A DNA stretch of 17,337 nt from an uncultured Arsenicibacter sp. (lineage in GTDB: Bacteria; Bacteroidota; Bacteroidia; Cytophagales; Spirosomataceae). This document shows, piece after piece, positions 1 through 7,176 of the stretch. Each line of letters begins with the position of its first letter. Within the stretch, counting starts at the first letter, position 1. The DNA lies in assembly GCF_945952095.1 (NCBI RefSeq), contig NZ_CAMFHL010000151.1, positions 1-17,337 of the forward strand. Direction: 5' to 3'. A model generated the notes under the pieces. It was not told the origin of the DNA and ran no database searches. It was given only the letters and a program-made list of their open reading frames with translations. A program made the position numbers and the translations under genes.

Positions 1-48
1 TCTACACGTAAGGAGTCGTCGGCAGCGTCAGATGTGTATAAGAGACAG
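1..48 (+). other. Illumina/Nextera sequencing adapter (artefact)
   Basis: This is not genomic DNA. Bases 1-7 (TCTACAC) match the end of the P5 oligo, and 8-15 (GTAAGGAG) match Nextera i5 index S505. Bases 16-29 (TCGTCGGCAGCGTC) are the Nextera Read 1 stem, and 30-48 are the 19-bp Tn5 mosaic end (AGATGTGTATAAGAGACAG). The order and spacing are exactly those of a Nextera library molecule, so genomic sequence starts at 49. The GTG at 34, inside the mosaic end, creates a false start for the first gene. Confidence 0.98.
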
Positions 49-852
49 GAACCGTTACCGGCTGATTGGCAGACCATTTCGATCCGGAAACTGACGTTTC
101 AGCACCATGCCGGCACCGACCGGAAAGGGGCGGGGCTGGAACAGGTAAGTCTGGACGTGCGGCGGGGCAAACGGGTGGCGCTCATCGGCGAAAGCGGTAG
201 CGGCAAAAGTACGTTGCTGACGCTTCTGCGCGGCCTCTATACCCCTGCCGCCGGGGCGCAGATTGAGATTGACGGGGTGGCGCAAGCCGGCCTCGGGGTG
301 ATTGCCGATACGGTGACGCTGTTTCCGCAGGAGCCGGAGATTTTTGAAAATTCAATTGCCTACAACATCACGCTCGGGTTGCCGTTTCCGGAAGCCGATG
401 TGCTGGCCGCCTGCGAAACGGCCCGCTTCAGCAGTATTCTGGCGCAGCTACCCTACGGGTTGGATACCAACATTCAGGAGAAGGGCGTGAACCTGTCCGG
501 CGGGCAAAAGCAGCGGCTGGCCCTCGCGCGGGGCATTCTGGCCGCCCGTACCAGCGACATTGTGCTCTTCGATGAGCCGACCAGCAGCGTTGATCCAAAG
601 ACCGAATTTGAGATTTACAGCCAGATCATGGCTGAGTTTGCCGGGAAAGCCGTAGTCTCGACCCTGCACCGGCTTCACCTGCTGCCCATGTTCGACTACA
701 TCTACATCCTGGAGCAGGGACGGGTGATTGATCAGGGCACCTTCACGGAGTTGCGGGAGCGCAGTACGGTTTTTCAGTCGATGTGGGCCCATCAGAAGGG
801 CTTTGCCGATGCCTTGCCCGGGGAGGTGGCTCTTCCGGCGGGGGTAGAATAG
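49..852 (+). CDS. ABC exporter, C-terminal ATP-binding domain (5' partial)
   Basis: The visible 267 residues are the nucleotide-binding domain of an ABC transporter that powers export across the inner membrane. Counting from base 49, the motifs are Walker A GESGSGKST (47-55), Q-loop Gln94, signature LSGGQ (149-153), Walker B ending in DEP with catalytic Glu176, D-loop SSVD and switch His207. The set is complete, so the ATPase should be active. The 'VSLDVRRGKRVALIG' opening and the strict LSGGQKQR signature resemble the ATPase half of exporters with a fused membrane domain, which would lie in the missing 5' part. That fusion is an inference, because the contig stops at adapter sequence. The substrate cannot be told. 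The residues encoded by bases 34-48 come from the adapter. A terminator follows the stop at once. Confidence 0.9.
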   Translation, partial: EPLPADWQTISIRKLTFQHHAGTDRKGAGLEQVSLDVRRGKRVALIGESGSGKSTLLTLLRGLYTPAAGAQIEIDGVAQAGLGVIADTVTLFPQEPEIFENSIAYNITLGLPFPEADVLAACETARFSSILAQLPYGLDTNIQEKGVNLSGGQKQRLALARGILAARTSDIVLFDEPTSSVDPKTEFEIYSQIMAEFAGKAVVSTLHRLHLLPMFDYIYILEQGRVIDQGTFTELRERSTVFQSMWAHQKGFADALPGEVALPAGVE

Positions 853-893
853 AGATTTTTTTCGGGGTACTAATACTTTCTGAAGTAATCCCG

Positions 894-926
894 GCGGCAC
901 GACCCGAAAGTCGTGCCGCTTCTTTT
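894..926 (+). terminator. Rho-independent terminator after the ABC gene
   Basis: A perfect 10-bp stem (GCGGCACGAC at 894-903 with GTCGTGCCGC at 910-919) has a 6-base loop and is followed by TTCTTTT. The U-rich side is on the plus strand only, so it ends the ABC transcript. The convergent glycosyltransferase gets no U-tract from it. Confidence 0.88.
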
Positions 927-953
927 ATATGCTAGGGAGTTGGCGGTACTATC

Positions 954-2042
954 TTACCCGATCAACCCCTGATACACCTCCCAATACGCCTTTGCTGCTT
1001 TTGCCCAGCTGAACCGTTTGGCATGCCAGCGAATGCGGTCGGCCTTTAAGGGGTCGTCGTAGTAGGCCATCATGCCTTGCCGGAATACCTCAACCATATA
1101 GTCAGGTTCAAAGTTTTCCCAGAATACCGCTTCGAAACCGCCGATTTCGGGCAGGCTGGTGCGGTTAGACAGAAATACCGGCTTACCGATGCTCATGGCC
1201 TCGACCACGGGAAGACCAAACCCTTCAGTCAGTGACGGGAACAGAAAGGCTTCGCAGTGTTCATACAACCACCATTTGGTTTCTTCGTTAATGGGGCCGG
1301 TCATGAGCAACTGACCGGCTACGCCAATTTTCTGCGCCTGTTCGCGGATATGCCGGGCATAGTCGTGCGAATCATCACCGGCAATGACGAGTTTATAATC
1401 CGGAAAAGCCTGTAACAGGGGCAGGAGCACATGACAGTTCTTTTTGGGATGGACAACCCCCAGAAACAGGAAAAACGGCACAGACTCCAGCTGGCCGGCA
1501 AACGAAGGGGTTGTGTCAGCCGCCTGCGCACTGACCGGCCGCGGATTGAGGCCAAGGTGAATCACCTTTACGGGTTGGTCGGGCCGTATGGTCAGGTGTT
1601 GCCGGACGACGGTGGCGGTATAGTCTGAGATGGTCGTTATCAGGGCCGCCCGGTTTATTTTCTGTTGCAGCTGGGCAAGTTTCCGGCCTTTTTTAGCGTC
1701 AGAATAATCGGGGCGGTCCAGAAAGTTAAGGTCCTGTATGGTCAGGATGATCTTTGCCTTTTTACCGGAGAGCGGACTGACCGGAGGCAGGTGCGCATCC
1801 TGGTGCATGGCGTGCCACAGGTCATAAGGTTTAGACACAATACGGTCGACCCAACTGGCTGTGTGGTAGTTTACCTGATCGCCAAACAGGCCATTTTTCC
1901 CTTTTGGCATACCGAACGTCAGACGAATGTCACTATCGGCCGGCTGCTGCCGGATCAGCTCCTGGCCGAGGTGCAGGCAGAGTTGACCCAGACCGCTGTT
2001 GAGGTCGCGCAGGCGTTCCGTATCAATAAAGAGCGTATGCAT
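954..2042 (-). CDS. Glycosyltransferase family 4 (GT-B fold)
   Basis: This 362-residue cytoplasmic or membrane-associated enzyme would transfer a sugar from a nucleotide-sugar donor, with retention, to an envelope glycan, glycolipid or small acceptor. The C-terminal half is diagnostic. It has the donor-domain opening FFLFLGVVHPKKN, the strand KLVIAGDD, and FPSLTEGFGLPVVEAM with the EX7E pair Glu273/Glu281, followed by GKPVFLSNRTSLPEIGG. The length is normal for single-domain GT4 enzymes. The ATG at 2042 is preferred (MHTLFIDTERL...), because the 28-residue extension back to 2126 would cover a perfect palindrome and promoter-like element and has no family character. No other glycan-assembly gene is adjacent, so the acceptor is unknown. 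Its own promoter probably lies at 2124-2131. Confidence 0.9.
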   Translation of the reverse strand: MHTLFIDTERLRDLNSGLGQLCLHLGQELIRQQPADSDIRLTFGMPKGKNGLFGDQVNYHTASWVDRIVSKPYDLWHAMHQDAHLPPVSPLSGKKAKIILTIQDLNFLDRPDYSDAKKGRKLAQLQQKINRAALITTISDYTATVVRQHLTIRPDQPVKVIHLGLNPRPVSAQAADTTPSFAGQLESVPFFLFLGVVHPKKNCHVLLPLLQAFPDYKLVIAGDDSHDYARHIREQAQKIGVAGQLLMTGPINEETKWWLYEHCEAFLFPSLTEGFGLPVVEAMSIGKPVFLSNRTSLPEIGGFEAVFWENFEPDYMVEVFRQGMMAYYDDPLKADRIRWHAKRFSWAKAAKAYWEVYQGLIG

Positions 2043-2071
2043 AAAGGTTATGGGTACTGGTAAAATAACCA

Positions 2072-2096
2072 GTGCCACCGCGTTGTGCAGTGGCAC
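2072..2096. repeat. Small inverted repeat in the glycosyltransferase leader
   Basis: GTGCCAC (2072-2078) and GTGGCAC (2090-2096) can form a 7-bp stem with an 11-base loop. It lies 30 bases upstream of the glycosyltransferase start, inside its presumed 5' leader. Read on the minus strand it is followed by TGGTTATTTT, so it could act as a weak terminator or attenuator. The role is unproven. Confidence 0.4.
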
Positions 2097-2107
2097 CGAT
2101 GGATCAG

Positions 2108-2138
2108 TATTTCCTAATTTTGACAAAATTAGGAAATA
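2108..2138. promoter_or_regulatory. Perfect 14-bp palindrome, candidate operator
   Basis: TATTTCCTAATTTT (2108-2121) and its exact reverse complement (2125-2138) flank a 3-base centre (GAC). Each arm carries TAATTTTG, a match to the Bacteroidota -7 element TAnnTTTG. On the minus strand this element (2124-2131) is correctly oriented to start transcription near 2117, towards the glycosyltransferase. Perfect two-fold symmetry over a -7 element suggests binding by a dimeric repressor. A terminator for aroC is the alternative, but no U-tract follows the stem. No -33 TTTG was found at the right spacing. Confidence 0.5.
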
Positions 2139-2167
2139 TTGTGAAATCCGGATTGTGCTGTCTGCGC

Positions 2168-3247
2168 TTACACCCGGGCAGCCAGGTTACGCAGGTACAT
2201 GTCGGCCAGAACCAGCGCGGCCATCGCTTCTACAATCGGAACGGCGCGCGGAACCACACACGGATCATGACGGCCTTTGCCCGACACCACCGCCGGTTGC
2301 CCGTGAACGTCAACGCTTTCCTGATCCTGCATGATGGTCGCAACGGGTTTGAACGCTGTGCGGAAGTAAATCGGTTCACCGTTGGAAATGCCGCCCTGGA
2401 TACCGCCCGATAGGTTGGTACGGGTCCGGACCTTGCCTGTCTCGTCGGTATAGAACGCATCGTTATGTTCTGAGCCATACAGCTCTACGCCGGCAAAACC
2501 GCTGCCGTATTCAAAGCCCTTTACGGCGTTGATGCCCAGCATGGCCTTGCCCAACTCGGCATGTAGTTTATCAAATACCGGTTCGCCCCAGCCCGCCGGA
2601 ACACCGGTAATCACGCAATCGACCACACCGCCGATGGAGTCTCCTTTCTTGCGGGTCTCGTCGATATAGTCAAACATCTGCCCGGCCATTTCCGGATCCG
2701 GACAGCGGACGGCGTTGTTTTCGGTCTGGCTCAGATCCAGTTCCTGATACGATTTAGTAAGTTTCAGTTTACCGACCTGCGAGACATAGGCCTGAATCTC
2801 AATACCCTGATGTGCCAGCAGTAGTTTGGCTACCGCACCGGCAGCCACGCGGGCGGCCGTTTCACGGGCCGACGACCGGCCACCGCCCCGGTAATCGCGG
2901 GAGCCGTACTTGGCCGTATAGGTATAGTCTGCGTGCGACGGGCGGAACTGTTCGGCAATATGGCCGTAGTCCTTGCTGCGCTGGTCGGTGTTGCGGATCA
3001 CAAGGGCAATGGGTGTACCCTGGGGCTTGCCGTCAAATACGCCCGAAAGTACCTCAAATTCGTCGGCTTCACGGCGCTGGGTCGTAATCCGTGACTGTCC
3101 CGGTTTGCGCCGGTCCAGCTCCGTCTGAATAAAACCGGTATTGAAATCAACCCCGGCAGGGCAACCATCAATGACCACCCCAATGGCCGGACCATGGGAC
3201 TCACCGAAGGTTGAAATTTTGAATATGGTTCCGTATGTACTACTCAT
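2168..3247 (-). CDS. aroC: Chorismate synthase
   Basis: Chorismate synthase carries out the last step of the shikimate pathway. It removes phosphate from 5-enolpyruvylshikimate-3-phosphate to give chorismate, the precursor of aromatic amino acids, folate and menaquinone, and it needs reduced FMN. The 359-residue length is typical. All family signatures are present: N-terminal STFGESHGPAIGVVIDGCPAG with the catalytic His in GESHG, the arginine-rich DRRKPGQSRITTQRRE, GGGRSSARETAARVAAGAVAK in the middle, SGGIQGGISNGEPI, and C-terminal RHDPCVVPRAVPIVEAMAALVLADM. The start codon overlaps the batD-like stop by one base (TGATG), which implies translational coupling in one transcript. No other aro gene is in the window. 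Confidence 0.98.
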   Translation of the reverse strand: MSSTYGTIFKISTFGESHGPAIGVVIDGCPAGVDFNTGFIQTELDRRKPGQSRITTQRREADEFEVLSGVFDGKPQGTPIALVIRNTDQRSKDYGHIAEQFRPSHADYTYTAKYGSRDYRGGGRSSARETAARVAAGAVAKLLLAHQGIEIQAYVSQVGKLKLTKSYQELDLSQTENNAVRCPDPEMAGQMFDYIDETRKKGDSIGGVVDCVITGVPAGWGEPVFDKLHAELGKAMLGINAVKGFEYGSGFAGVELYGSEHNDAFYTDETGKVRTRTNLSGGIQGGISNGEPIYFRTAFKPVATIMQDQESVDVHGQPAVVSGKGRHDPCVVPRAVPIVEAMAALVLADMYLRNLAARV

Positions 3248-4686
3248 CAGCGTCTAAAAAGCACAAATATCATTCCGATTATCATAACGATCAATATCAC
3301 ATTGGCAATTGCCCGAATTATCGCGGGGATGTTGATGAAGGGTTTGCTGCTGTCGAGCTGGCTCAGTCCGGTATAAATCGACACGGCTTCGGCAGTGGCC
3401 GACGGGATCACAACCGCCTCTCCGGCCGCTGCGGTTTGTCCGGCGCTGCCGCCCGCCTGTACCGTAATCGCTGACCGCAGGGTGTCATACCGCGCGGCGC
3501 CGGGATCAAAATATACCCAGAAAAAGACTTTCTTCAGCGGAAAGGATAGTGCCTGCCGGGGCATTAGAAAGTAGTCAAACGACTTATAGCCGTTAATCTG
3601 GTAACCGTTCCGGTTTACCGACTGGCTGGTACCGGCGGGCAGAATGGTCGGGTTGTCCGGGTCGTTGGCGGCGTCCTGCACGTTGGGTGCCTGTAAAGAA
3701 GCAATGTTGCCTTCACCTTCGATCCGGAACGAATAGCGTGTACTTTTTCCAACGTCAACTTTTGAGCGTTCGATACTTTCAGCGAGCCGGAATTTCCCGA
3801 CGGCAATCTGACCGCTCATCGGGTGAGGCGGCAGGGGCTTGACGGCAACCGTCATCGGGCGGCTGATAAACGAAAACAGCTCGGCATTCGTTGCTGCCGG
3901 CCTGGCGGCTCCGGCAGACGGTTTGATCCGGCGCATCTGCAGGGTGATGGACGGCAGTTTAATGGGCTGGGCCGACAACGGGAAGAACGTGGCCTGATAG
4001 AGCCGGTGTTCTGTAAACCGGCGGCCGTTAATGAGGATCGGGACGGTCTGGATCTCCTTCAGGTTGGCATTTTCTTCCCAGGTATTCGGCGGATGAAGCT
4101 GCTTGGTGATGGCCTGAATCTGCTGGTCGAGCTGCCAGTAAGCAAGCTCAAACGGGTAATTGTCGGCTACAAAAAGTGATAAACGGACGGTTAACCCCTC
4201 GCCCACATAAACGGCTCCCTTCGACGGCCGTACCGCGAGGAAAGCCGTCCCCGATTCAGTAGGTAACAGAAGCAGATCCTGGTCGTCGCCGGCTGCTGCC
4301 GGAGCACGCACAACCAGGGTAGCTCCCTCTGACCTGGCGACAAACCCGTTAGCATTAATACTGAACGGTGCCAGCCGGTAGGTACCGGGCTGGTTTGCCA
4401 TGTACGACTGGGTAATAATCTGATTTGTAGTGGTTTTATCGCCGGTTTCGACATTAGTCGTACTGATGGAGGTCGCTCGTTTTGCGAATCCCGGGATGTC
4501 CGGAAAAACGATATTCGGGCGTGTTTCACTGTTCCTTACCTGTACCGTAATCGTGAACGGCCGTTCGATAGGAAAGGTAGATTGACTTAATTCTATAGTT
4601 ACAATATTATCAGCACTTTGTGAAAAAGCGACCAGCGACACACAAAAAAATAATACAAAATTTTTTATAAAAATTGCAATATTCAT
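3247..4686 (-). CDS. BatD-like oxygen-tolerance protein
   Basis: This 479-residue envelope protein resembles BatD, an aerotolerance (Bat) component of Bacteroidota with no known enzymatic activity. It has an N-terminal signal peptide (about residues 1-22, ending AFSQS). A beta-rich periplasmic region follows, opening with the typical 'IVTIELSQSTFPIERPFTITVQVRNS' and containing the 'QSYMANQPGTYRLAPFSINANG' stretch of the family. One C-terminal helix is seen in the last 30 residues (ANVILIVMIIGMIFVLFRR). The topology is therefore periplasmic with a membrane anchor. It is shorter than many BatD proteins, which run to around 600 residues, and lacks an obvious cytoplasmic tail. The usual neighbours (moxR, batA, batB, batC, batE) are absent, and it is coupled to aroC instead. 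Family assignment is good; function is inferred from the family. Confidence 0.8.
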   Translation of the reverse strand: MNIAIFIKNFVLFFCVSLVAFSQSADNIVTIELSQSTFPIERPFTITVQVRNSETRPNIVFPDIPGFAKRATSISTTNVETGDKTTTNQIITQSYMANQPGTYRLAPFSINANGFVARSEGATLVVRAPAAAGDDQDLLLLPTESGTAFLAVRPSKGAVYVGEGLTVRLSLFVADNYPFELAYWQLDQQIQAITKQLHPPNTWEENANLKEIQTVPILINGRRFTEHRLYQATFFPLSAQPIKLPSITLQMRRIKPSAGAARPAATNAELFSFISRPMTVAVKPLPPHPMSGQIAVGKFRLAESIERSKVDVGKSTRYSFRIEGEGNIASLQAPNVQDAANDPDNPTILPAGTSQSVNRNGYQINGYKSFDYFLMPRQALSFPLKKVFFWVYFDPGAARYDTLRSAITVQAGGSAGQTAAAGEAVVIPSATAEAVSIYTGLSQLDSSKPFINIPAIIRAIANVILIVMIIGMIFVLFRR

Positions 4687-4707
4687 CTTTACTTTACAGC
4701 AACAATC

Positions 4708-4721
4708 CGGGCGTTAGCCCG
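4708..4721. repeat. Small hairpin upstream of the batD-like gene
   Basis: CGGGC-GTTA-GCCCG forms a compact GC stem. It can extend through ACAA/TTGT with a two-base bulge (4703-4725). It lies about 20 bases upstream of the batD-like start, probably in its 5' leader. No U-tract follows on either strand, so it is not an obvious terminator. Confidence 0.35.
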
Positions 4722-4794
4722 TTGTATTTAATGGATGTTCCTAATCCTTACCTTAATAGTTTGTAGGCTTATTTTAACCAAAAAGATTAATCAT

Positions 4795-4998
4795 ATGGCA
4801 ACAATGCTGGAGTACATCAAAATGATCCTCGAGAAGGTCAGTTTCGATAAAGCCTTGTTTGAAAAAGAACTCCGAAAAGCCATTAAATCCCTTGTACGGG
4901 AAGAAATCAAAGAACTTAAAGCCTGGTGCTACGAACAGTTTGGTTCGGTGTACCGTATGGTTTTAAACCGTTGTTTCTCGCGGGTAAGGTTCAGTTAA
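4795..4998 (+). CDS. Small helical protein of unknown function (67 aa)
   Basis: I do not recognise a named family. From the ATG at 4795 the product is 67 residues, highly charged and predicted almost fully helical. It opens MATMLEYIKMILEKVSFDKA, continues through a lysine/glutamate-rich middle (FEKELRKAIKSLVREEIKEL), and ends with WCYEQFGSVYRMVLNRCFSR, which holds two cysteines and several aromatics. There is no signal peptide or membrane helix. An upstream ATG at 4735 would add a hydrophobic MFLILTLIVCRLIL stretch, but the start at 4795 matches the charged, soluble character better. It stands alone with its own strong terminator, divergent from batD-like, which argues for a real short transcript. 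A near-match to the -7 element (AGTTTG at 4758-4763) lies 32 bases upstream. Confidence 0.7.
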   Translation: MATMLEYIKMILEKVSFDKALFEKELRKAIKSLVREEIKELKAWCYEQFGSVYRMVLNRCFSRVRFS

Positions 4999-5024
4999 TA
5001 CAAATTTACGGATTTTCCTTATGG

Positions 5025-5056
5025 AGCCCCCGGTTTTTTATCGGGGGCTTTTTATT
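5025..5056 (+). terminator. Rho-independent terminator after the 67-aa gene
   Basis: AGCCCCCG (5025-5032) pairs perfectly with CGGGGGCT (5042-5049). The loop is GTTTTTTAT and the stem is followed by TTTTATT. It ends the short transcript and isolates nuoL from it. Confidence 0.9.
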
Positions 5057-5138
5057 GTGCTTAACCGGACCATCGGGCCATGCAGCGGGGAAAAATGCCG
5101 CCGGTTAGTCCCGAAAACCGTCCGGAAGCCGATTCTGA

Positions 5139-5170
5139 TTTGTACGGCGTTAAGATAAACAGGATATTTG
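5139..5170 (+). promoter_or_regulatory. Candidate Bacteroidota promoter of nuoLM
   Basis: TTTG (5139-5142), a 20-base spacer and GATATTTG (5163-5170) match the Bacteroidota -33/-7 pattern (TTTG-N19-21-TAnnTTTG) with one mismatch. Transcription would start near 5177, giving a leader of about 14 bases before the ATG at 5191. This also argues against the longer nuoL start at 5080. Confidence 0.5.
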
Positions 5171-5190
5171 CGGCTAAATTTTTCCCCGGA

Positions 5191-7176
5191 ATGATAAACG
5201 ACCACGTTTTCTCCCTCCAGATTGTCACGACGCTGTTACTGCTGCTGCCCTTCACAGGTTTTCCCGTGCTTTTAGGTGTTGGCAAACGGTGGGCGGGGCC
5301 GCTGGCAGCCGGACTGACGGGGGGCGGGTTACTGCTGTCGGGCTGGCTGGCCATGCATATGCCCGAAGTACCGGTATCCCTCAGTACAACCTGGGCGGGC
5401 TTGACGGGCTGGAATATTCCGTTTAGTATCCGGATTGATACGCTTACCGTAATGATGTTGCTGGTGGTCCACTTCGTGGCACTGCTGGTACAGCTCTACT
5501 CCATTTCCTATCTGCACGACCAACCCGAACGCCATCCGCGCTACTTTGCGTACCTGCAGCTGTTTGTGGGCGCGATGCTGGGCATTGTGCTGGCCGGGAA
5601 CCTCATTGTCCTTTACGTATTCTGGGAGCTGGTAGGGCTGGCTTCTTACCTGTTGATTGGCTTCTGGACGTTTAAACCGCAGGCATCGAAAGCGGCTACC
5701 AAGGCCTTTCTGATGAACCGCGTCGGCGACGCGGGTTTTCTGATCGGTATTTTGGTGACCTACCGCCTGTTACATACTACTGAATTCAGCCTGCTGACGG
5801 GTGAAGCCGGGATCACACAACTGCCGGCGTGGGTTGGCATCTGCCTGTTTATGGGCTGTGTCGGTAAATCGGCGCAGTTTCCGCTGCTGACCTGGTTACC
5901 GGATGCCATGGAAGGTCCGACGCCGGTCTCGGCCCTGCTGCACGCCGCAACGATGGTTGCTGCCGGCATTTTCCTGCTGGCACGCATTCACCCGCTGCTG
6001 CCGCCGGATGCCCTGCTGGTGGTTGCCATCGTCGGCACGATCACGGCGCTCTGGGGCGGCTATTCGGCACTCTTTCAGAACGATATTAAAAAAGTACTGG
6101 CGTTTTCAACCGTTTCGCAGCTGGGCCTGATGGTGGCCGGTATGGGTACCGGTAACGTATCCGGGGCACTGTTTCATCTGCTGACACACGCCTTTTTCAA
6201 GGCCGGGCTTTTCCTGAGTGCCGGAGCAGTGATTCACGCCGTACATACGCAGGATATGCGGGAGATGGGCGGACTGCGGAAAGTCTTACCGTCTACGTTT
6301 GTTGTGTATGCCATCTGCACGGCTGCCCTCGCCGGACTACCGCTTTTCTCCGGCTTCCTGTCAAAAGAAGCCATTTTATCCGGTGCCGTTGCGTGGGCCG
6401 GTGCGCAGGGGGGCGGTCTGGCCTGGCTGATCCCCGTGACGCTGCTGCTGTCTTCCGGACTGACGGCGTTGTACATGGCCCGTCAGCTGCAACTGGTATT
6501 TGGCGGCGATAGGCGCTATCATGCGTCGCATGTGCATGGCCCTGATGCCCTGATGCGGATTCCGTTGTTCCTGTTGGCGGCCCTGTCGCTGTTTATCGGT
6601 TTTTCCGTCAACCCGTTGTCGGCACACGGCAGCTGGTTCTTTACATTGTTCGGGACTGAAGAAATTGAAGGGCCGGTCTGGCTGGCACCGGCTTCACTGC
6701 TGCTGGCTGCCGCCGGTGGCTGGGCAGGTTATCGCTATGCGGATGCCTGGATGACAAAGCTAAACCCGCAATCGTTTTGGGTCAGGCTATCGGTTGAGTA
6801 TGGTTTTCTCGACCGCCTGTATCACTGGCTCATCATCGCACCGGTTGAACACCTGGCCGCGCTGACGAAGCAGCATGATGAGGCAGAAGCTAAACAGCTT
6901 GCCGCCCCGAAATCGACACACGTAATCCGGTCGGTACATCATACCGAAAAGGGGCTGGTCGATGGCCTGGTGCGCGGGCTGGGCGTTGGTACGGTAGTAC
7001 TGGCGCATATTGTGCATGCATTCGACCGGCTGATTGTTGACGGCACCGTCAACGGAGCAGTCTGGCTGGCCGCGCAAACCGGTCAAGTGGTCCGGTCGGT
7101 GCAGAATGGACGTATTCAGTCGTATGTGACAGCGGCTGTTGTTGGATTGTTAGCGTTGCTTTGGTGGTTACTATGA
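5191..7176 (+). CDS. nuoL: NADH-quinone oxidoreductase subunit L
   Basis: NuoL is the distal antiporter-like membrane subunit of respiratory complex I, which couples NADH:quinone electron transfer to proton pumping. The 661-residue polytopic protein keeps the proton-path residues: Glu146 in FWELVGLASYLLIGFW, Lys226 in GKSAQFPLLTWLPDAMEGPTP, Lys300/301 in NDIKKVLAFSTVSQLG, Lys337 in THAFFKAGLFLSAGA and Lys392 in FSGFLSKEAIL. The C-terminal 100 residues fit the long lateral helix and last membrane helix unique to NuoL, which separates it from MrpA/DabB-type relatives. The ATG at 5191 gives a normal N terminus, and the open frame to 5080 adds a polar, non-family stretch. The stop overlaps the nuoM start (ATGA). 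No nuoA-K or nuoN gene lies in the window. Confidence 0.95.
   Translation: MINDHVFSLQIVTTLLLLLPFTGFPVLLGVGKRWAGPLAAGLTGGGLLLSGWLAMHMPEVPVSLSTTWAGLTGWNIPFSIRIDTLTVMMLLVVHFVALLVQLYSISYLHDQPERHPRYFAYLQLFVGAMLGIVLAGNLIVLYVFWELVGLASYLLIGFWTFKPQASKAATKAFLMNRVGDAGFLIGILVTYRLLHTTEFSLLTGEAGITQLPAWVGICLFMGCVGKSAQFPLLTWLPDAMEGPTPVSALLHAATMVAAGIFLLARIHPLLPPDALLVVAIVGTITALWGGYSALFQNDIKKVLAFSTVSQLGLMVAGMGTGNVSGALFHLLTHAFFKAGLFLSAGAVIHAVHTQDMREMGGLRKVLPSTFVVYAICTAALAGLPLFSGFLSKEAILSGAVAWAGAQGGGLAWLIPVTLLLSSGLTALYMARQLQLVFGGDRRYHASHVHGPDALMRIPLFLLAALSLFIGFSVNPLSAHGSWFFTLFGTEEIEGPVWLAPASLLLAAAGGWAGYRYADAWMTKLNPQSFWVRLSVEYGFLDRLYHWLIIAPVEHLAALTKQHDEAEAKQLAAPKSTHVIRSVHHTEKGLVDGLVRGLGVGTVVLAHIVHAFDRLIVDGTVNGAVWLAAQTGQVVRSVQNGRIQSYVTAAVVGLLALLWWLL

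Noticed and set aside
34..48. GTG start codon for the ABC transporter gene at 34
   Set aside because: It lies within the Tn5 mosaic end of the adapter, so the five N-terminal residues are artificial. The real gene is truncated at the contig edge.
2043..2126. 28-residue N-terminal extension of the glycosyltransferase
   Set aside because: It would translate a palindrome and -7 element and looks unlike a GT4 N terminus. The ATG at 2042 begins a typical one.
2108..2138. Palindrome as an ordinary Rho-independent terminator of aroC
   Set aside because: The stem is AT-rich and no U-tract follows it on either strand, and a -7 element lies inside it. It remains a fallback reading.
5080..5190. 37-residue N-terminal extension of NuoL
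   Set aside because: The segment is polar and not family-like, and a promoter-like pair (5139-5170) falls inside it. The ATG at 5191 leads straight into the first membrane helix.
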